Assembly (NCBI GenBank): GCA_012932295.1
Contig: JAAONU010000001.1
Location: forward strand, 7,773,104-7,837,103
Direction: 5' to 3'
Length of the DNA stretch: 64,000 nt
Origin: Cyclina sinensis
Taxonomy: Eukaryota > Mollusca > Bivalvia > Venerida > Veneridae
Shown here: one piece after another, positions 36,076-47,765 of the stretch
Numbering within the stretch: the first letter of the stretch is position 1
Layout: the number at the start of each line of letters is the position of its first letter
Made by a program: the position numbers and the translations under genes
The notes under the pieces: model-generated
Told to the model about the DNA's origin: nothing
Databases searched by the model: none
Seen by the model: only the letters and a program-made list of their open reading frames with translations

Positions 36076-39000
36076 GTAGAACGTAATTTGGTTCGAAAAA
36101 GATTTAAGCGCGGCAAAAAGGTTCGATGCACTAAAATGGCGGAATATCTACAATGTAAACAATCATCAAGGTGGATATTTTTTCATATTTCAGCGACAAA
36201 TGAGTTTTTATAAAATTAATGTTGTGCATCATGTGAAGGTTAGATTATAAATCTACGGAGAACGGGTATCCAATAAAAACAGTTATTGAGGGTTTATTGA
36301 AGGAAAAGTGACATTTGTTTATGTTCCGTCGGTGACGAAATCGTTAATTTCGAACCAAAATTGTTAATGTGTAATGTCTTAAGAATTCTCACAGATATCT
36401 TTATATCATACTGGAACTAGATGACACATCTATGGGGGTAGAAATTCACAGTGGAAACTCCTTAGCCTAAAATTTATTGCGCACGAATGGGTGACGGTGC
36501 GATAAATCAACTGTACGCTCCAAAAGTTTCGCAGGATCATCAGTTAGTACTCAAGTATTTCAACTTTTGGCATCTTACATCTTTATTTGGTACTTTCTTC
36601 TACGAGATCTTCTCTTACTTACTCTCCAGTGGTCTGTCCGAGTACTTATCCCCAGGCCATAGCCGACTGTAAGTTACCAATACCATCTCACAAAACTAGG
36701 ATGAAAAACGCAGTGCATCGTCAGATACCAACGGCATCTTATTCCGTTATCACTACATTGTGTTTCTGAACAGTAACGGAATTGTTTGACGTGGTTATCC
36801 AACGATGAAGGCGATTGTGCATGCGCAACTATTGTCACGATCACCATGGAGACCTCAAGTTATTACTCTCATTTTTTGTTTTAACTTATTTGTCAGTCTG
36901 TCCGTTACACTGAGTCATATAATACATAAAGCTTGGCGTACTGCAGTGATTTACATGATAGTTTTGCCAGGATAGCCTTGATGAGTTATTCCTCTGTTTG
37001 AAAATCCAGTTTGATAAATAGCTTAGTACTAACATAAAATATTATGAAACGTAACATTATCAATTTGATGCCAATCATTTTAAAATTTCGATGAGAATAT
37101 AAGACAATTCGTTTTTTTGAAAGGAAATAATAATGATGAAAGTTACCCTTCTAGCACAAAGGTACGCCCTCCGCGCCAATAGTTAAAACACATAATAAAC
37201 ATTCTGGAGTATTGAATGCACGGTTTGTCTTTTTGTGATCAGAAACGTATAACGACACATTTTTAGCTCACCTTGCACAAAGTGCCAGAGTGAGCTTTTG
37301 TCATACCCCAATGTCCGGTGTGCGTCGTGCGTCGTGAGGCGTCAACAATTTCATTCAAACGACATCTCCTCTGAAACCACTGGGCCAAATTCAATCAAAC
37401 TTGCATGGGATGTTCCTTGCATGAAGCTCTTCCAAAGTTGTTCAAAGAATTCAATTCCATGCTGAACTCTGTTTGCTATGGCAACTTAAGGAAAAACTTT
37501 GAAAATCTTCTTGTCTGAAACCACAAGACCTGAAGCATAGATATTTAGTATGAGGCATCATCTAGAGAGCTTACTTGATTTACATAGAGTTATATAGGGA
37601 AAACTTTAAAAATCTTCTTGTAAGAAACTACAAGGCACGTAGCTTAGATATTTGGTGTTGATCATTGTCTAGTTGACCTCTACCAAGATTGTTCAAATCA
37701 CGGCCCCTGGGTCAAAACTGGCCCCGCCCAAGGGGTCACATGTTTGACATAGAGTTATATAGCAAAAAAAATTAAAATTCTTCTTGTCAGAAACTGCAAG
37801 GCCTGGAACTTAGATATTTGGTATGAGGCATCATCTAGTGGACTTCTACAGAGATTGTTCAAATTATGACCCTGGGGTCAGAACTGACTACGCTAGGGCT
37901 TACTTGAATTACATAGAGTTATATAGGGAAAACTTTAAAATATTCTTGTAAGAAACTACAAGGCATGGAGCTTTAGATATTTGGTGTTGATCATTGTCTA
38001 GTTGACCTCTACCAAGATTGTTCAAATCATGGCCCCTGGGTTAAAACTGGCCCCGCCCAAGGGGTCACATGTTTTACATAGAGTTATATAGCAAAAAACT
38101 TTAAAAATCTTCTTGTCACAAACTGCAAGGCCTGGAGCTTAGAAATTTGGTAGTATGCACTGTGACCACAGTTGGGTCATCCCCCCTCCCCTGGGGGTCA
38201 ACCCCCCCGCCCCCGCCCAAATTTTTTCTCTCATTTTTATCGCTATGGCAATTACATAGAGTTATATAGGGAAAACTTTTAAAATATTCTTGTAAGAAAC
38301 TACAAGGCATGGAGCTTTAGATATTTGGTGTTGATCATTGTCTAGTTGACCTCTACCAAGATTGTTCAAATCATGGCCCCTGGGTTAAAACTGGCCCCGC
38401 CCAAGGGGTCACATGTTTTACATAGAGTTATATAGCAAAAAACTTTAAAAATCTTCTTGTCAGAAACTGCAAGGCCTGGAACTTAGATATTTGGTATGAG
38501 GCATCATCTAGTGGACTTCTATAGAGATTGTTCAAATTATGACCCTGGGGTCAGAACTGACTACGCTAGGGCTTACTTGAATTACATAGAGTTATATAGG
38601 GAAAACTTTAAAATATTCTTGTAAGAAACTACAAGGCATGGAGCTTTAGATATTTGGTGTTGAGCATTGTCTAGTTGACCTCTACCAAGATTGTTCAAAT
38701 CATGGCCCCTGGGTTAAAACTGGCCCCGCCCAAGGGGTCACATGTTTTACATAGAGTTATATAGCAAAAAACTTTAAAAATCTTCTTGTCAGAAACTGCA
38801 AGGCCTGGAACTTAGATATTTGGTATGAGGCATCATCTAGTGGACTTCTATAGAGATTGTTCAAATTATGACCCTGGGGTCAGAACTGACTACGCTAGGG
38901 CTTACTTGAATTACATAGAGTTATATAGGGAAAACTTTTAAAATATTCTTGTAAGAAACTACAAGGCATGGAGCTTTAGATATTTGGTGTTGAGCATTGT

Positions 39001-41176
39001 CTAGTTGACCTCTACCAAGATTGTTCAAATCATGGCCCCTGGGTTAAAACTGGCCCCGCCCAAGGGGTCACATGTTTTACATAGAGTTATATAGCAAAAA
39101 ACTTTAAAAATCTTCTTGTCACAAACTGCAAGGCCTGGAGCTTAGAAATTTGGTAGTATGCACTGTGACCACAGTTGGGTCATCCCCCCTCCCCTGGGGG
39201 TCAACCCCCCCCGCCCCCGCCCAAATTTTTTTTCTCATTTTTATCGCTATGGCAATAAAATTTGGACCATTTGTACAGTTTTCAAGATGATTTCAAAAAA
39301 AATAATTATTCCTTGACCTATATTTTTGACCTTCTGACCTACTTTTTTGTTTTTTAGCTACAGCAATGAAATTTGGACCATGTGCAGTTTTTCGTTTCGA
39401 TTTCAAAAATGTCAACGCATGACCTATATTTTTGACCTACTGACCTACTTTTTTGTTTTTTAGCTACAGCAATGAAATTGGGACCATGTGCACAGTTTTC
39501 GTTTCGATTTCAGAAATGTCATCGCATGACCTATATTTATGACCCACTGACCTTTTTTTTGTTTTTGAGCTATGGCAGTGAAATTTGAACTATGTGTACG
39601 GCTTTTGTTCTGATTTCAAAAACGTCATAACATGACCTATATTTTTGACCAACTAACCTACTTTTTGTTTTTAGCTACAGCAATAAAATTTGGACAATGT
39701 GCACAGTTTTTCGTTTCGATTCCAAAAATGTCATCGCATGACCTTTATTTTTGACATACTGACCTACTTTTTGTTTTTGGAGCTATGGCAATGAAATTTG
39801 GACCATGTGTACAGTTTTTGTTCCAATTTCAAAAACGTCATAGCATGACCTATATTTTTGACCTACTGACCTACTTTTTTGTTTTAAAGCTACGGCAATG
39901 AAATTTGGACTGTGTGTTCAGCTTTTCGTTCCGATTTCAAAAATGTCGTCTCATGACCTATATTTTGACCTACTGACCTACTTTTTGTTTTTGAAGCTAT
40001 GGTAATGAAATTGCATTGGTCCATTTCTGTGATATGCATCATTACATTCATAAAATTTTCTTTCATCTTTGAACCCAGGTGAGCGCTTTAGGGCCATTGG
40101 CCCTCTTGTTCAAGTGCATTAGCATCGAGTTCATACGTTTTATTGTTTTTGTTTTTTTCTGAGACATTTGCATTGGAGATCATTAAAGAACTAAAGAACT
40201 AGAGGTCTTTAAAATAAATGTTCAACATGTGAGATGAATCACGTGGCGACAATGCATTTAAAGACTGCCACGCAAGCACTTGAGACGAAAATAGCTTTTA
40301 TCCTGTATTTTTACAAAATACCCGTGAATATTAATCACCGGTAACGTCAGTTATGACATAATTGAAATAATTACGCGGAGAGTCTTTGTTTCAGATATTT
40401 TATTAACATGGTCTTTACATATGGCCGAGAAATAACACAGCTTTACCATTTTTTAATTTAATAAACTGCCATCTGATTAAAACACCCAAATAAAATAACG
40501 TCTCTGGTGTTAAGTGTATCCAGTATGTATGCATACAGGTAAGTACAATCTGTAGAGGTTCTGGATATCCTTAGCTCATATTTGTAAATAGACTCCCAGA
40601 GAAGTTTCTTAACGGCAAGTCACTCTATAAAAATCTCCAACTTCCTAGGTTATAAACCAGACTACGTTGAAAAAGAGACATTGAAAATTTTCACAGCAAT
40701 TAATCAAACCTGCATCCCTGGTTTAATGTCCAGCTCGTTACAACTATATCACCTCTCAACGAGCGTACGTCATTTGTAATTACATTGTATTAGATTATAC
40801 AATTTATCCCGTACATAGTGTCACATGGTCATTTGTCTCTCACCTCTGATTCAGAGCAATTCATGTCGGATAATGGGTAAAAAGTTATCGTTTTAAAGAC
40901 ATGTGAACAAGTTGTTTACATTCGTAACTGTTAATACATTCAATAACTTTCCCATTCCTTTTGAATTTCTTGTTTTCATTTCTATAATCAGACGCAGAGA
41001 TAAGTCCTTCGCCGACTGCATGTGGTGTTTCGAACGCACATTAGCACAAAATGTAAAATATTAAGAAATAAAAGATCATTTACCTACATTCGCTTTCAGT
41101 TTTACCGCCATTTTAGTGCATCGAACCTTTTTGCCTCGCTTAAAATTTTATCGAACCAAATTACGTTCGACCCCAT
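36076..41176. mobile_element. 5.1-kb element bounded by ~65-bp inverted repeats
   Basis: The left end (GTAATTTGGTTCGAAAAAG at about 36084, then GGCAAAAAGGTTCGATGCAC, TAAAATGGCGG) reappears in reverse complement at about 41104-41172. Mismatches are few. No transposase-like frame lies between the ends, so it would be non-autonomous. It contains the 37264-40110 element, which must have inserted later or be part of it. I could not define a target duplication. Confidence 0.65.
37264..40110 (+). mobile_element. AGCTCACCT/AGGTGAGC element with internal arrays
   Basis: Starts TTAGCTCACCTTGCACAAAG and ends AGGTGAGCGCTTTAGGGCC, ATTGGCCCTCTTG. It has two internal arrays. One has a unit of about 330 bp repeated near 37910, 38253, 38583 and 38912 (TACATAGAGTTATATAGGGA, CCTCTACCAAGATTGTTCAA, CCCCGCCCAAGGGGTCACAT). 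The other has seven units of about 105-120 bp at 39240-40020 (GACCTACTGACCTACTTTTT, CAATGAAATTTGGACCATGT). This is the most complete of three copies in the window. It encodes no protein. Confidence 0.8.
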
Positions 41177-41871
41177 GCCCTGACTATAGTCAGACATAAC
41201 AAAAATAGTTTGCGGTTAATAATAGATGAGATTAATGTTACATGACACACAACATACCTTGTTATATTTCAGTTGGTTAATAAGGTATTTAATTTTACGC
41301 ATCTTGCAATTTATTTTACATTTTAATATTTATTGAAATAACAACACGATTTTTGAAGACAATTTTATGATATATATTGGCAGTATAGCAAAATGATCCA
41401 GACAAAACATCAAAGCAATATTAGTCGCAGATGCTCAAAAAGCTGTGTAACAAAAACGTCTTTGCTATATTGCTATATTTATATGCTTCATAATAATGTA
41501 AAATTACTTGTTTTTCAGCATTAATGTATAATGTACATATTTGTTTTGCTAAGTCGTGAAACCAGTTATGCTTTGCTATACGGGTACTAAATATTGCATT
41601 GCTACGTCAATGTTTGATTTTTTAAGCAGTAAAAATATGTTTTCCTTTGCTTATCCAGTGAAATCCCGGCATGCAATTACGTTCTATGTATACATTATCC
41701 AAGAGCAATATCACAAAGACTTCTGTTTATATCTAACGGCACAGCTTCACTTACAAAGGTACTATATACTAAAATAGCAGAGATAGAAATGTGTAATAAC
41801 TAAGCTCCTACCGAACTTTTACATTATTCAAATGTCAAAAAAAAGCAAAAAAAAAAAGCAAAAAACAAAAC

Positions 41872-41877
41872 TTTATT
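41872..41877 (-). terminator. candidate polyadenylation signal, minus strand
   Basis: AATAAA on the minus strand lies about 40 nt beyond the stop codon of the candidate terminal exon at 41915-42070. Such hexamers are common in AT-rich DNA, so it is only mild support. Confidence 0.25.
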
Positions 41878-41914
41878 TAGAAATATCCTGGAAATAACAA
41901 CTGTATCTCTATCT

Positions 41915-42070
41915 TTACAATAGATCAACTAAATGCAGATTAGCAACGGTCACAAGGGTAGTCACATGGTTCCTAGCAGATCTGAATTTATCACAAAGCG
42001 AGTGTCCAGTGACAGTCATAGCACATATGTAAATCATTACAATTTGGTATCTTTTCAGTTGAAACTTGAT
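41915..42070 (-). CDS. candidate antisense terminal exon
   Basis: On the minus strand, a TTTTGTCCTGTTTGAAG acceptor opens a 51-codon frame in phase 0. It starts IKFQLKRYQIVMIYIC, passes through CDKFRSARNHVTTLV and ends VDLL-stop at 41915. Its entry phase matches the exit phase of the segment at 42776-42915. I recognise no domain. It could be chance; the splice context and following AATAAA are the support. Confidence 0.27.
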   Translation of the reverse strand: MKFQLKRYQIVMIYICAMTVTGHSLCDKFRSARNHVTTLVTVANLHLVDLL

Positions 42071-42775
42071 CTTCAAACAGGACAAAATTTGTTATAAGTT
42101 AATCAATAATCTCCAACAGCACCCCCCGCCCCCAAACAAAAACACACACACACACATTGTTGCATTGTGTAATCAAGGCTGTGTTGTCAAACTTAATTAA
42201 CAGTGCATGTTTTAGATCGCTCCCATACTTTGCAGTAAAAAATTACATACCAAAGTATTTACATAATTGATAAAAAAGGGTATATTATTAACTAACAAAT
42301 GGAAAAAGAAACACTGACTCACTTTTCTATGTAAACTTATTGCTGTCTGTTTATTGTTCACTGCTCTAGTCTTTTCTTCTTTCTTTTCGGCGTATACTAA
42401 ATGGAATAAATATGTAACAAACATCCCATAATATTTCATTTATTTTACAAAAAAAATGATATTGGTACTTTTAGCATTAAACTCAACATTTTTGGTTTAT
42501 AGCCTAAACTTTTATGGACATGTGGTTATTACGCGCGTTCAATATTTGCCAATGTCCGGAAACTAAACAGTTTTGTGTCGTAAAATATGTACTGTATCTA
42601 CGCCGATCACTTTTTAAGATATTTCTTGTCTAATCTTCTCTGTTCATACACTGGTTTGCCTTTTACTGAACTGCACACCTGTCTTTAGCAAACACATGAA
42701 GTTTAATGCTGATCAGGACACAAGTTTCTGATGATACACTAAACCGCATTCGTCATCGTATGGACACATTCACAC

Positions 42776-42915
42776 CTTGCTTTGTAGATTGATCAGAGCA
42801 GGATCTTTCAGAAGTGATTTGAGTATAAACATTGCATAGATAAGATCTGGTAGGCGTTGGATTTCAGCACCTGCTGATGCGTTGCGAATGTGCAGGCAAG
42901 CTATGAAGAACAAGT
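42776..42915 (-). CDS. candidate antisense exon, helical protein
   Basis: On the minus strand, a GTTATTTCAG acceptor and GTGTGA donor bound 140 nt that read, from phase 1, LFFIACLHIRNASAGAEIQR then LPDLIYAMFILKSLLKDPAL and INLQSK. The composition looks protein-like, with amphipathic helices. It exits in phase 0, matching the segment at 41915-42070. The entry phase fits the G left by the segment ending at 45387. I do not recognise the family. Confidence 0.42.
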
Positions 42916-43378
42916 CTGAAATAACACAAAGAGAATGCAAGAGAGCATGCGGTAATTATACGCCCTCAGCTTTAGATTTGCTATAAATAGCAGACTGGCA
43001 TGCAAAATGTGCGAAAGGATAATTAAAGAAAACAAGTCACTGGTATTCTACAACGAAATAACGAGGCTACATATATATGATTTAGATGTCAATATGTCAT
43101 TAAGGCATCACCATTAGGACAGAAGGGGATCAAGGCTTTCGAATAATACATTTAATACGAGCACGTGCAAGAAGCATGCATAAAGGCATCAAGGAAGCAT
43201 CGACATGATTTTGTGAAGGCATGTAGGGCATGCGATAATTACGTGAAAGTGCAGCTTGGCATATTAATAGCATCTTTGTTGCGCTTAAGACATGCGAAAC
43301 AGTTGCAAAGAGTGCATTTCGGTAAACGACAGATGCTTTTGAAATAAGAGATAATTTATTTATATTTAACAATTGTAG

Positions 43379-43557
43379 GCATGGATAGACAATAAACTAC
43401 TGCCATACTTGATGGTTGGAGTAACCTATCATTTCGAGGCCAGTGCAACACGCGGCTCTCGTGTTTCCCTGACATGGGCATTAGAGGATAATGTAACACA
43501 AACTTTCACATTCAGCAACGAATTTACCTACATGGATTTTAATTACACGTTCACAAG
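43379..43557 (+). CDS. exon: PKD-like domain, first half (copy 1)
   Basis: Acceptor AATTGTAG, donor GTCATT; phase 0 in, phase 2 out, 179 nt. Reads AWIDNKLLPYLMVGVTYHFE, ASATRGSRVSLTWALED and NVTQTFTFSNEF, ending near YTFTR. SVTW/SLTW followed by an FTFS strand is typical of the PKD beta-sandwich. It is the partner of the exon at 47590-47765 (A-[WY]-[IL]-D start, VG.{3}Y.F.A, SLTW/YLDW), so the block has been duplicated. Confidence 0.85.
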
Positions 43558-43901
43558 GTCATTTGTTCAACATACTTCAATTGAATTATATATGTTATCT
43601 TTTTGAAAAAAAAATATGATTACACACATTTTATCATGTAAAAATACACAGTGTAAAATTCAAAGGCTCGCATATTATAAAACACATTTCATCCATTTCG
43701 TTATGCCTTTAGACTAAGAATATGTATTAACAGAGAGCCAGACAACAGAATAGTAAAGAAATAACAATATTCACAACCTATTCTTAAGGGAAAGTAGCTA
43801 ATACATATATCTGATTTTGCATTAAGATTTTTTTAAATGTATCAAAAAATTCTTAAAATAATTAAACAAATTAAGAAACCCCAGTATCTAATTTGATTTA
43901 G

Positions 43902-44595
43902 CCCGACGACGAGGAACGTTACAGTAACCGCAACAAACTTGCTCAGTAGTGCTTCTGTGTTTATTCCTGTGAATGTAATCTATGCCGTGAATGGGATCAG
44001 GTTTGCGGTAAATGACGAATGGAAAACTACGACAGAGACGGCCCATTTTGAATTCGACGTAGACCTTACTGCAGATGTACCCATGGCAGACGTCAATGTC
44101 ACAATTACTTTACACGACGGAAGTGTACCTGTCAATTTTATACTGGACGTTGAAGATTCAGTGCCAGCCTGGTTACCATACCTTAATAACGTCACTTATG
44201 ACGTTCAGGGAAATTATAATGTTACGGCTAAAGTAGAGAATCCATTGAGCTCAGTGACCTTGTATAAATACATGAGGGTTTGGGACAAACTGGAAAACGT
44301 CACGTTTTTATGTGCAGTAAATTGTCCTGTACTCGTGACCAACACATTACTGCAACAAATATTTTCTCGTGTACCACGTTCTGGATTTGAATACTTGATT
44401 GACATGGGCGATAATAATGGGACATTCCAGAACTATAATTCATCTATTCTATATGAACTTTATAGCTTATCACCTTTTGACTACATATATACCAGTCCAG
44501 GAAACTATAAAGTGCAATGGAACATCTCCAACGGAGGGTATAGTAAAGAGGGCGTGAATAGGATCACGGTGCAAAATAAAATCACTGGCTTCCAG
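43902..44595 (+). CDS. exon: PKD-like domains (copy 1)
   Basis: 694 nt, acceptor TGATTTAG, donor GTACAA; phase 2 in, phase 0 out. Opens SPTTRNVTVTATNLLSSASV and contains EFDVDLTADVPMADVNVTIT, then FEYLIDMGDNNGTF and FDYIYTSPGNYKVQWNISNG. The GD...Y..PG.Y.V pattern is the PKD signature. It ends NRITVQNKITGFQ. Numerous NXS/T sequons fit an extracellular stalk. Its sequence parallels the first 230 or so residues of the exon at 48123-50408. Confidence 0.92.
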
Positions 44596-45225
44596 GTACA
44601 AAAACTCTTGGCAAGGGTTTGTAATTCTTACATAGAATAATAACACTGGAACGTGGATCTTTTTGCTCTTTAGATTTTATTGTTGTTTACTATTGTCATT
44701 TTGTTTCTGTATATCATTGATTTGTTCGGCACTTGTCAGTCAGATACTAATAGAAAACACTTCACAAAGAAGTATTCCCTTTAATATGGGTGCCCCAATG
44801 GAACCTTTTAATTTCTACATTTTAAATATAATTTGAAGTAAGAACAAAATAACTTATTTCAAATACGCTACGATACATAGTTATTTCTTTTTAAATTTAT
44901 TATTATCTTTTGTTTGTTTTGTCGCAAAATTGTCTATATAATCGATGCAAAAAGATGTGAATTTAGCATTTTATCTCTAAATTGCATTATTAAAGATACG
45001 AAATGTATATTTAAAGAACTACTAAAGAACACATTGCCATTTTTAAATACATTTTACAAGTCTTCTTTAAAAAGAGTGCAGCGTGGATTCCATGATTTAA
45101 GTGCTTCTTTTTTCTCGAACCTTTGTTGTACATTTTAATATAGCAGAAATATTTATAAATGCTTATTTATGATTGTCCGACAGGCTCAGTTCATTCGAAT
45201 ATGTGATATTAAAAAATAATTGATT

Positions 45226-45330
45226 TGATATAGGCCGTGTTATTTGTTCGTGAGAAGTGGTATTTGACCCGAGGCCGAAGGCCGAGGGCTAATACGACTG
45301 TTCCGAAGACATATAACAGGGTCTATATCA
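45226..45330. mobile_element. small foldback element
   Basis: Ends TGATATAGGCCGTGTTAT and ATAACAGGGTCTATATCA are inverted with three mismatches. The centre carries CCCGAGGCCGAAGGCCGAGG. At about 105 bp and non-coding, it looks like a MITE or foldback remnant. Confidence 0.6.
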
Positions 45331-45386
45331 GATTAATAATCTTAAACAGTTTTATTCTAATAACAATTCCAGAATTTACTTACCCG

Positions 45387-45413
45387 TAATCTTCAGTCGT
45401 TTGCTTGCAATCA
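45387..45413 (-). CDS. candidate antisense exon (possible start)
   Basis: On the minus strand, ATG ATT GCA AGC AAA CGA CTG AAG ATT ACG G is followed by the donor GTAAGT. It encodes MIASKRLKIT and exits in phase 1, matching the entry of the segment at 42776-42915. No acceptor AG lies upstream within the open frame, so it would be a first coding exon of an alternative transcript. Support is limited to donor and phase. Confidence 0.27.
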
Positions 45414-45655
45414 TGAGAGTTACAAGTTGTGAAGAAAAGCAGATCGGTTATTCACATGAATACCGTACTAAGGCCATTTACGACCTTTGGGGGTAGTCAC
45501 TTCGTAGTGCTTCACAGAACAAAAGTCGATAGAACAATTTCTAGTATTCCTAAAATTCGATTCTATCACTTGAAAAAAAGAAAATGGCTTCCGTTTAAAA
45601 TTGAATCTTGTATCATTTTCCTGCCCAGATCTATAAGCCAATCAAATTGAGTTAC

Positions 45656-45723
45656 AACAGGGCCAATATCAATATCACTTTTCCGGCACAGGGCTGATCA
45701 GTGTTATTGATATTGGCCCTGAT
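45656..45723. repeat. short hairpin-forming inverted repeat
   Basis: CAGGGCCAATATCAATATCAC pairs with GTGTTATTGATATTGGCCCTG across a short spacer, with only a small bulge. It is probably a foldback element end pair or remnant. Confidence 0.65.
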
Positions 45724-46153
45724 ATTCAGAAAGTCCATGTAGACGTCTAATAAACAGTGGGGCGTATAATTTATGATTACGAAACAAAGGAATTTACTTC
45801 CCAGTATGAATCCAATTGTCATCTAGATATTAGACATAAGGGAAGTGCACACATTCGTAACTGACTGAATCAAAACAAACATATTTCCAATTCTCAATTT
45901 AAGCACGCCTAGCTTAAAAATGAAGAAATCATAAACATGCACCTGCATTTATGGAATTTTACACAAGAAATATTTCTGCAGTTAGAAATCAACGTAGTAC
46001 AGTTTGAATCATTTCAGATTTGTTTAAATGTATTTAGATATTTAGATACAGACTTATTGTAAACCAAAACTCACCTAGACTTTAATATACTTTTATTATA
46101 TTTTATTTCTCTGATAGACATTCATCTAGTAGACCATTGTAGCTTCGTCTTAC

Positions 46154-46255
46154 TGTCAAGATTATCTCGCTCTACCTGTTTTATAAGCTTACGAAACTGA
46201 GCCGCGCTTTGCAGTACATTCGTCTGTATCTTATTTATTTTATTTTCAATGGCAA
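46154..46255 (-). CDS. candidate antisense exon, coiled-coil-like
   Basis: On the minus strand, an acceptor AACTGTAAG and strong donor GTAAGA bound 102 nt reading AIENKINKIQTNVLQSAAQF, RKLIKQVERDNLD. The spacing of hydrophobic residues suggests a coiled coil. The entry phase is 1 while the next upstream candidate exits in phase 0, so an exon is missing, one base is wrong, or the two are unrelated. Confidence 0.37.
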
Positions 46256-46527
46256 CTTACAGTTGTGACAATAGGAGCATTACACTGTACACACATACTT
46301 ACATACATATATACATACATAAACGGTGGACTGCGCGCTTACAACTAAAACTGCGTCCAATTTATACTTTAAAAAAACATTTTAGAGATATTTGTCAAAC
46401 TATTCTGACCTCAGCGCATATTCAGGTCTTTGCAGCGTACATTGAGATTTAAGTTGTTCAAAACGTGTTTCATTGTTTACAATATTTTTCAACATTTTAA
46501 TTTGAATAATAATTGAATTTTACTTAC

Positions 46528-46569
46528 AGAAGAAGGTGTAACTGGCATGATGTTTGCTAGATATTCTAA
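46528..46569 (-). CDS. candidate antisense micro-exon
   Basis: On the minus strand, a textbook acceptor (TTTTATTTCAG) and donor (GTAAGT) bound 42 nt reading LEYLANIMPVTPSS in phase 0-0. The upstream candidate (46683-46742) also exits in phase 0 after a 113-nt gap. The splice sites are the strongest in the antisense set. Confidence 0.42.
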
Positions 46570-46682
46570 CTGAAATAAAATGACAAAATAATAGGTGTTG
46601 CTCTGAGTCAAATTTTAAAATATGAATGCCTGCACTGAAACCTTTCATTCTTTTAAATAATCATCACAAACCAAGGTCTTAC

Positions 46683-46742
46683 ATCTCTTCTAAGTATCTC
46701 TTGCTTTAAGAACTTATTTGATCTGTTCAGAGGCTTGCAAAG
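46683..46742 (-). CDS. candidate antisense exon
   Basis: On the minus strand, an acceptor ATTAATAG and donor GTAAGA bound 60 nt reading LCKPLNRSNKFLKQEILRRD, phase 0-0, in phase with the segment at 46528-46569. Charged and helical in character; no family recognised. Confidence 0.38.
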
Positions 46743-47195
46743 CTATTAATACTTAAAACATAACATTAACTTTGGTGAGTAATTTTTATCACAGTGAAAC
46801 AATAGCAAATGTTAGACTCCAAATTATTCTTATTCTATTTAAACCTGCAATAAGATTGTTCTAGTCTTTCTTCGTTTACTATATATAAGTTAGAATCTTA
46901 CGTAATTCGATATCTGTTTGACGATAAATCCATTTACAACATCGTCTCTTAATCACGACTTAAAAATACAACCCCAAACGCAGTCAGCAATAAAGCTCAA
47001 TGACAAATTTATTGTCGCAATAACATGGTTATAGAACTGCGTATGTATATTGTGATTCTAAGTTTTACATACAGAGAACTTATGTAGAGCACGAAATATT
47101 TGTTCACATGTATTTGCGCTTTCAAGTGGCTAATTTGCATGGCGATATGCTTTGCATGGGCTAGCTATTAGTATGACATATATAATCTCATTTAC

Positions 47196-47228
47196 CAAAC
47201 ATTCGTCACCATTGCTACGCATCTTCAA
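47196..47228 (-). CDS. candidate antisense micro-exon, weak
   Basis: On the minus strand, CGATGTTCAG precedes 33 nt reading LKMRSNGDECL, followed by donor GTAAAT; phase 0-0. A stretch this short can occur by chance. It is included because its phase and position fit the other antisense candidates. Confidence 0.2.
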
Positions 47229-47589
47229 CTGAACATCGTTACCCAAATATATAATTATTGCGTGGTATATAACCATCTTTATCTATTTATTGTTTATTTT
47301 CATCAAGATGAGAAATTCCATTTGAAAAAGAAAAAAGTCTTCTTGTGGGATTTTTAGCTATTATATAATAGTAAATATGTTACCAGGTGAAGGTGTATTG
47401 AAAATGAAAGAACACGAAAGAAGTTTGCGATTTCGAATCCTTGTTCTAAATATACTCGTATTTTACTTAAATGTATAAGATTCCGTGTGAATTCAAAGAA
47501 TGATGATAGACAAACAGTTTTAAAAAAACATACTGTTTTAAAAACATACTGCGACAAAGGACTTTCTATTTATTTGATGTTCATAATAG

Positions 47590-47765
47590 GCCTACCTTGA
47601 TCACCATATGATATTTTTGGCTGTTGGAGAGGCGTATACTTTCACTGCCAATGCGACAGATGGAACCAGTGTGTATTTAGACTGGGACGTGGAAACAAAC
47701 GTCACAGTGACACAGTCCTACGCAGAAACTTTCTCAAGTGGCAATCTTTCATACGCTTTTCAAAG
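47590..47765 (+). CDS. exon: PKD-like domain, first half (copy 2)
   Basis: Acceptor TCATAATAG, donor GTAAGC; phase 0 in, phase 2 out, 176 nt. Reads AYLDHHMIFLAVGEAYTFTA, NATDGTSVYLDWDVETNVTV and ends LSYAFQ. It is paralogous to the exon at 43379-43557 with the same phases and boundaries, evidence of a two-exon block duplication. Confidence 0.87.

Larger units (their letters stand above)
34813..43378 (+). other. 8.6-kb intron packed with mobile elements
   Basis: From left to right it contains a tandem-array element (35070-36075) and a 5.1-kb inverted-repeat-bounded element (36076-41176) with another element inside it (37264-40110). Minus-strand exon-like segments follow at 41915-42070 and 42776-42915, and then an unassigned stretch with GCATG words at 42940-43340. 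The open frame at 41556-41777 has no recognisable content. Confidence 0.65.
44596..47589 (+). other. intron between PKD blocks
   Basis: Contains two foldback elements (45226-45330, 45658-45721) and several minus-strand exon-like segments (45387 to 47228), listed separately. The remainder is AT-rich. Confidence 0.6.

Noticed and set aside
43165..43372. Open frames on both strands just before the PKD exon
   Set aside because: The region is rich in GCATG/CATGC words that keep both strands open; no domain or splice context.
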